Of a stretch of DNA of 8,320 nt, positions 6,109 to 8,320 are shown piece by piece (the first letter of the stretch is position 1; each line of letters opens with the position of its first letter). Source of the DNA: Verrucomicrobiota bacterium. Lineage in GTDB: Bacteria > Verrucomicrobiota > Verrucomicrobiia > Chthoniobacterales > UBA10450. The position numbers were made by a program, and so were the translations under genes. The stretch is from assembly GCA_003219925.1 (NCBI GenBank), contig QHQU01000070.1, positions 1 through 8,320 on the forward strand, in the 5' to 3' direction. Under the pieces are notes generated by a model. That model saw only the letters and a program-made list of their open reading frames with translations, did not search any database and had not been told where the DNA came from.

Positions 6109-6882
6109 TCACCGCAACTGTGGTTTCGTTGTTAAATAAGGGGCGAGATCTTTTTTCGGGCCGCGAACTGCAGCCATGAAAAGAACGCCTTTGCGCGCCT
6201 GAACCGCCCCGGTCCATCCTTCCTGCTCGATGTAACGCCAGCCCTCGAATTCTTCCGGCTTTCCGCTCTTCGAATCGCGCCGCGCGGGAAACAGAAACAA
6301 CTGCATTCGCTTTTCCGCCAGACTGATTTGTGCAACCTGACCGGCTTCATCGTCATCAAAAACGCGGACACCAATCGTTCGCTGCTGAGAAAATTCCGGC
6401 GGCACATCGTAATGCTCGAGCCGGTATTTCATGAAAAATAAGTCATTCAGCGTTCCGGCCTCCGTCTCCATCGGCTCGAATTCCGAAGGCCGCGTCATCG
6501 CCGCCACGTTCAACAATTTCTTCGCCGTCGCCGTGCCGGGGAAAGCGTGCATTTGTTCGTCGAACGTGATCCACGCGACCACCGCGATTACCACCAACGC
6601 GATCCCGATGGCGAGAATGGCAGGATGAAGAGCGGTCTTTTTCCAACTCCGCTTCGCCCCTTCCGCCATTCTTTCGTTGGCAAACCACTCCTGGATTTCG
6701 GTCGATACCGGGGTTGCCTGCACCAATTTGGCAACTGCGCGATCAAACGATTGCTGCGCCGCAAAATCTTCCGTTCGTTTCGCGCGCGACACTGCTGTGC
6801 GCATCCGGCGATCGGGCGCCTTCGCATTTGCGATAGGCGCACAATCCGCCAGCGTGCGCAGGCCGCGTGACAACCGCTTCAT
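6109..6882 (-). CDS. Single-pass membrane protein, probable anti-sigma factor
   Basis: A 257-residue protein of no family I recognise by sequence. Residues 1-85 are basic and polar, one hydrophobic helix spans about 88-106 (ILAIGIALVVIAVVAWITF), and about 107-257 form a soluble domain, probably outside the membrane. The ATG overlaps the stop of the sigma-factor gene by 4 nt (ATGA, 6879-6882), which indicates translational coupling. The cytoplasmic-helix-extracytoplasmic layout and the coupling to an ECF sigma gene are the usual marks of an anti-sigma factor. No zinc-binding His-x3-Cys-x2-Cys motif is present; the N-terminal part has a single Cys (residue 14). The anti-sigma role therefore rests on context. 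The C-terminal domain may sense a signal, but nothing in it names one. Confidence 0.75.
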   Translation of the reverse strand: MKRLSRGLRTLADCAPIANAKAPDRRMRTAVSRAKRTEDFAAQQSFDRAVAKLVQATPVSTEIQEWFANERMAEGAKRSWKKTALHPAILAIGIALVVIAVVAWITFDEQMHAFPGTATAKKLLNVAAMTRPSEFEPMETEAGTLNDLFFMKYRLEHYDVPPEFSQQRTIGVRVFDDDEAGQVAQISLAEKRMQLFLFPARRDSKSGKPEEFEGWRYIEQEGWTGAVQARKGVLFMAAVRGPKKDLAPYLTTKPQLR

Positions 6883-7391
6883 TCCGAGGCCGCCGCCGGC
6901 ACAGTTGTATTGAGCCAGGCTTGAAATTCGCGACGACCGGAGGCGATCGCACGCGAGAGGTCAGTCAATTTCAGGCCAAGCATCGACATCATTTCGCGGT
7001 AGTTAAACTCATCCAGGTAATAGAGGGCGAGAGCGCTGCGTTGTGGTTCCGGTGCAGCAGAAATCCAAATCGCCAGTTGTTCAGGTTCGAGTTGCTCGAT
7101 TTGTTCAGGCGCCTTTGGTGAAAGTTCGGTCGACTCGTTCGTCGCGTGCTCTGGCTGCACGCCCTGGGCAACTACATCAAGGCAACGCCAGCGCGCTTCG
7201 CGAAAAAACCAATAGCGATCCGCGGGTGGCTCTCTGTTCGCGACAAGAAATGCAGCTTCTCGCAAAGTGTCCTGAAAAATATCCTGCGCTTTCGACGCCT
7301 CGCCCGTCATCAGGAAACAAAAACGATATAGTTGCGGTAAATTTTGCGCAGCCACCCCAACAACGGGAAGCAGAGAATTTGCCCGGCGCAA
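6879..7391 (-). CDS. ECF-type RNA polymerase sigma factor
   Basis: A 170-residue protein with the two-domain layout of extracytoplasmic-function sigma factors. Region 2 covers about 18-75 (LYRFCFLMTG, then WFFREARWRCLDV), and region 4 about 105-160 (APEPQRSALALYYL, then REMMSMLGL, the helix-turn-helix that would read the -35 element). It directs RNA polymerase to a small regulon, probably held in check by the membrane protein encoded next. The only start before an in-frame stop is TTG 7391. A strong GGAGG lies just 3 nt before it, closer than usual, so a later start such as the GTG a few codons on is possible. It lies 96 nt downstream of dapL on the same strand and could be read from that transcript; no clear promoter is seen in the gap. 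Confidence 0.85.
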   Translation of the reverse strand: MRRANSLLPVVGVAAQNLPQLYRFCFLMTGEASKAQDIFQDTLREAAFLVANREPPADRYWFFREARWRCLDVVAQGVQPEHATNESTELSPKAPEQIEQLEPEQLAIWISAAPEPQRSALALYYLDEFNYREMMSMLGLKLTDLSRAIASGRREFQAWLNTTVPAAASE

Positions 7392-7487
7392 GTACCTCCA
7401 ACAAGGGACGGATCTTTCGGGATGGACGAAGGCCTCGTCTCTCCAAGGAGCGAGTTAAAGTGAAATGATGACAATTGTTCCTCAGGA

Positions 7488-8320
7488 TCAGGAGCTTGGA
7501 CCGCTTGCATCGCGCAACCGCCGCGCGACTTCCACGGCATTGGCACGGCTATTAAACGCCGAAATGCGAAAGAAGCCTTCTCCTCTCGAACCAAAACCGC
7601 TACCGGGGGTTATAACGACGTTCAATTTGCGCAGCATCCAGTCGAAGGTTTGCCAGCTCGTTTGGCCGGCCCGCGTTTCCACCCAAATGTAAGGCGCATT
7701 GGTACCGCCATGTACTGCGAAACCAGCGGCGCGGGCTCCCTCGCTCAGAATCCGCGCGTTGCCCATGTAATGATCGATCAGCGCCCGCACCTGCTCGCGA
7801 CCTTCCTCGGAATAAAGCGCCTCCGCGCCACGTTGCACCGGATAACTCACGCCATTTGATTTCGTACTCCAGCGCCGGTGCCAGAGCGGATGGAGCGCTA
7901 ATTTTTTGCCGTTTTCAGTTCTGGCAAAAACAGACTTTGGCAAAACGGTAAAGCCGCAACGAACGCCGGTGAAGCCACCCGTCTTGGAGAAGCTGCGAAA
8001 TTCAATCGCGCATTCGCGCGCACCATCAATTTCGAAAATCGAATGCGGAATTTCACCACCAGCCTTGACCTGGCGCTTCGCGCCTTCCTCTCCCTTGGGG
8101 AGAGGATTGAGGTGAGGACGATCATTGATATAGGCTTCGTAAGCCGCGTCGAAGAGAAGGATGGCGTCGTGATCATGCGCGTACTCGACCCAGTTCGTCA
8201 GTTGCGCACGTGATGCCACTGCGCCCGTCGGATTGTTAGGAAAGCAAAGGTAAATAACGTCTGCGTGTTCGCCGGGGGGTTCGGGAACGAAACTATTCTC
8301 AATCGTGCACGGTAAGTAGA
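7488..8320 (-). CDS. dapL: LL-diaminopimelate aminotransferase, N-terminal part outside window
   Basis: A PLP-dependent fold-type I aminotransferase that converts tetrahydrodipicolinate directly to LL-diaminopimelate for lysine and peptidoglycan. The frame is open to the window edge; the visible part starts YLPCTIENSF. Seen in order: the FPNNPTG motif, DAAYEAYI with the PLP-ring Asp and Tyr, SFSKTGGFTGVRCGF with the Schiff-base Lys, NGVSYPVQR, NAPYIW and TPGSGFG, then FFRISAF with the substrate-carboxylate Arg. All match DapL closely, more than the general aspartate aminotransferase family. The route is known from plants, cyanobacteria, chlamydiae and Verrucomicrobiota. The oddity is about 21-23 extra residues (RPHLNPLPKGEEG to VKAGGE) between YIND and IPHSI, where homologues have only a few. 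The N-terminal third lies beyond base 8320. Confidence 0.93.
   Translation of the reverse strand, partial: YLPCTIENSFVPEPPGEHADVIYLCFPNNPTGAVASRAQLTNWVEYAHDHDAILLFDAAYEAYINDRPHLNPLPKGEEGAKRQVKAGGEIPHSIFEIDGARECAIEFRSFSKTGGFTGVRCGFTVLPKSVFARTENGKKLALHPLWHRRWSTKSNGVSYPVQRGAEALYSEEGREQVRALIDHYMGNARILSEGARAAGFAVHGGTNAPYIWVETRAGQTSWQTFDWMLRKLNVVITPGSGFGSRGEGFFRISAFNSRANAVEVARRLRDASGPSS
8052..8120 (-). repeat. Palindromic repeat inserted in frame in dapL
   Basis: This 69-nt stretch encodes residues that have no counterpart in typical DapL. It contains two hairpins: cctctccc/gggagagg with a 3-nt loop (8087-8094 and 8098-8105), and ggcgc/gcgcc with a 3-nt loop (8072-8076 and 8080-8084). The peptide RPHLNPLPKGEE is the usual reading of a dispersed intergenic palindrome seen in many genomes. 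The length is a multiple of three and has no stop in this frame, so the enzyme frame is kept. Confidence 0.7.

Noticed and set aside
7310..7594. Minus-strand open frame spanning the dapL-sigma gap
   Set aside because: It only overlaps the ends of dapL and the sigma gene in another frame; the translation has no recognisable motif.
7898..8176. Minus-strand 92-residue frame containing SILSPRERK
   Set aside because: It is an alternate-frame reading of dapL and its inserted repeat; all DapL motifs are in the other frame.

Overview
The window looks like chromosomal DNA of a Verrucomicrobiota bacterium, probably a Chthoniobacterales-type soil lineage. This is inferred from gene content: an LL-diaminopimelate aminotransferase (DapL), a class III cyclase-TolB-TPR protein, a bacterial lipase-maturation-factor homologue, and many short palindromic intergenic repeats. 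No rRNA or marker gene is present, so the placement is tentative.

Layout. From 1 to 1566 (+) is the 3' part of an AMP-forming acyl-CoA/acyl-ACP synthetase. It converges on a lipase-maturation-factor-like membrane protein (1724-3250, -). The gap between them holds an imperfect inverted repeat and a small hairpin. Next on the minus strand is a 704-residue protein with a cyclase domain, a membrane helix, a TolB-like domain and TPRs (3359-5473). Repetitive intergenic sequence lies on both sides of it.

The region 5546-6055 is the most unusual part. On the minus strand it reads: a possible promoter, a tRNA-like copy with a normal 5' half (5953-6013), an intact CAU tRNA (5848-5919), a small GIY-YIG nuclease gene broken by a frameshift (5599-5840), and a tRNA-like copy with a normal 3' half (5546-5602). 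The two tRNA-like copies share an enlarged hairpin in place of the anticodon arm. The nuclease gene starts 7 nt after the tRNA and takes its stop codon from the start of the downstream tRNA-like copy. I read this as a decayed tRNA-associated nuclease cassette.

To the right, an ECF-type sigma factor (6879-7391, -) overlaps by 4 nt a single-pass membrane protein (6109-6882, -), which is probably its anti-sigma partner. The window ends in the C-terminal part of dapL (7488-8320, -). That gene carries an in-frame insertion of about 69 bp made of a palindromic repeat.

Apart from the sigma/anti-sigma pair, the genes look like independent units: lipid activation, a membrane protein of unknown bacterial role, a signalling protein, and lysine/peptidoglycan precursor synthesis.
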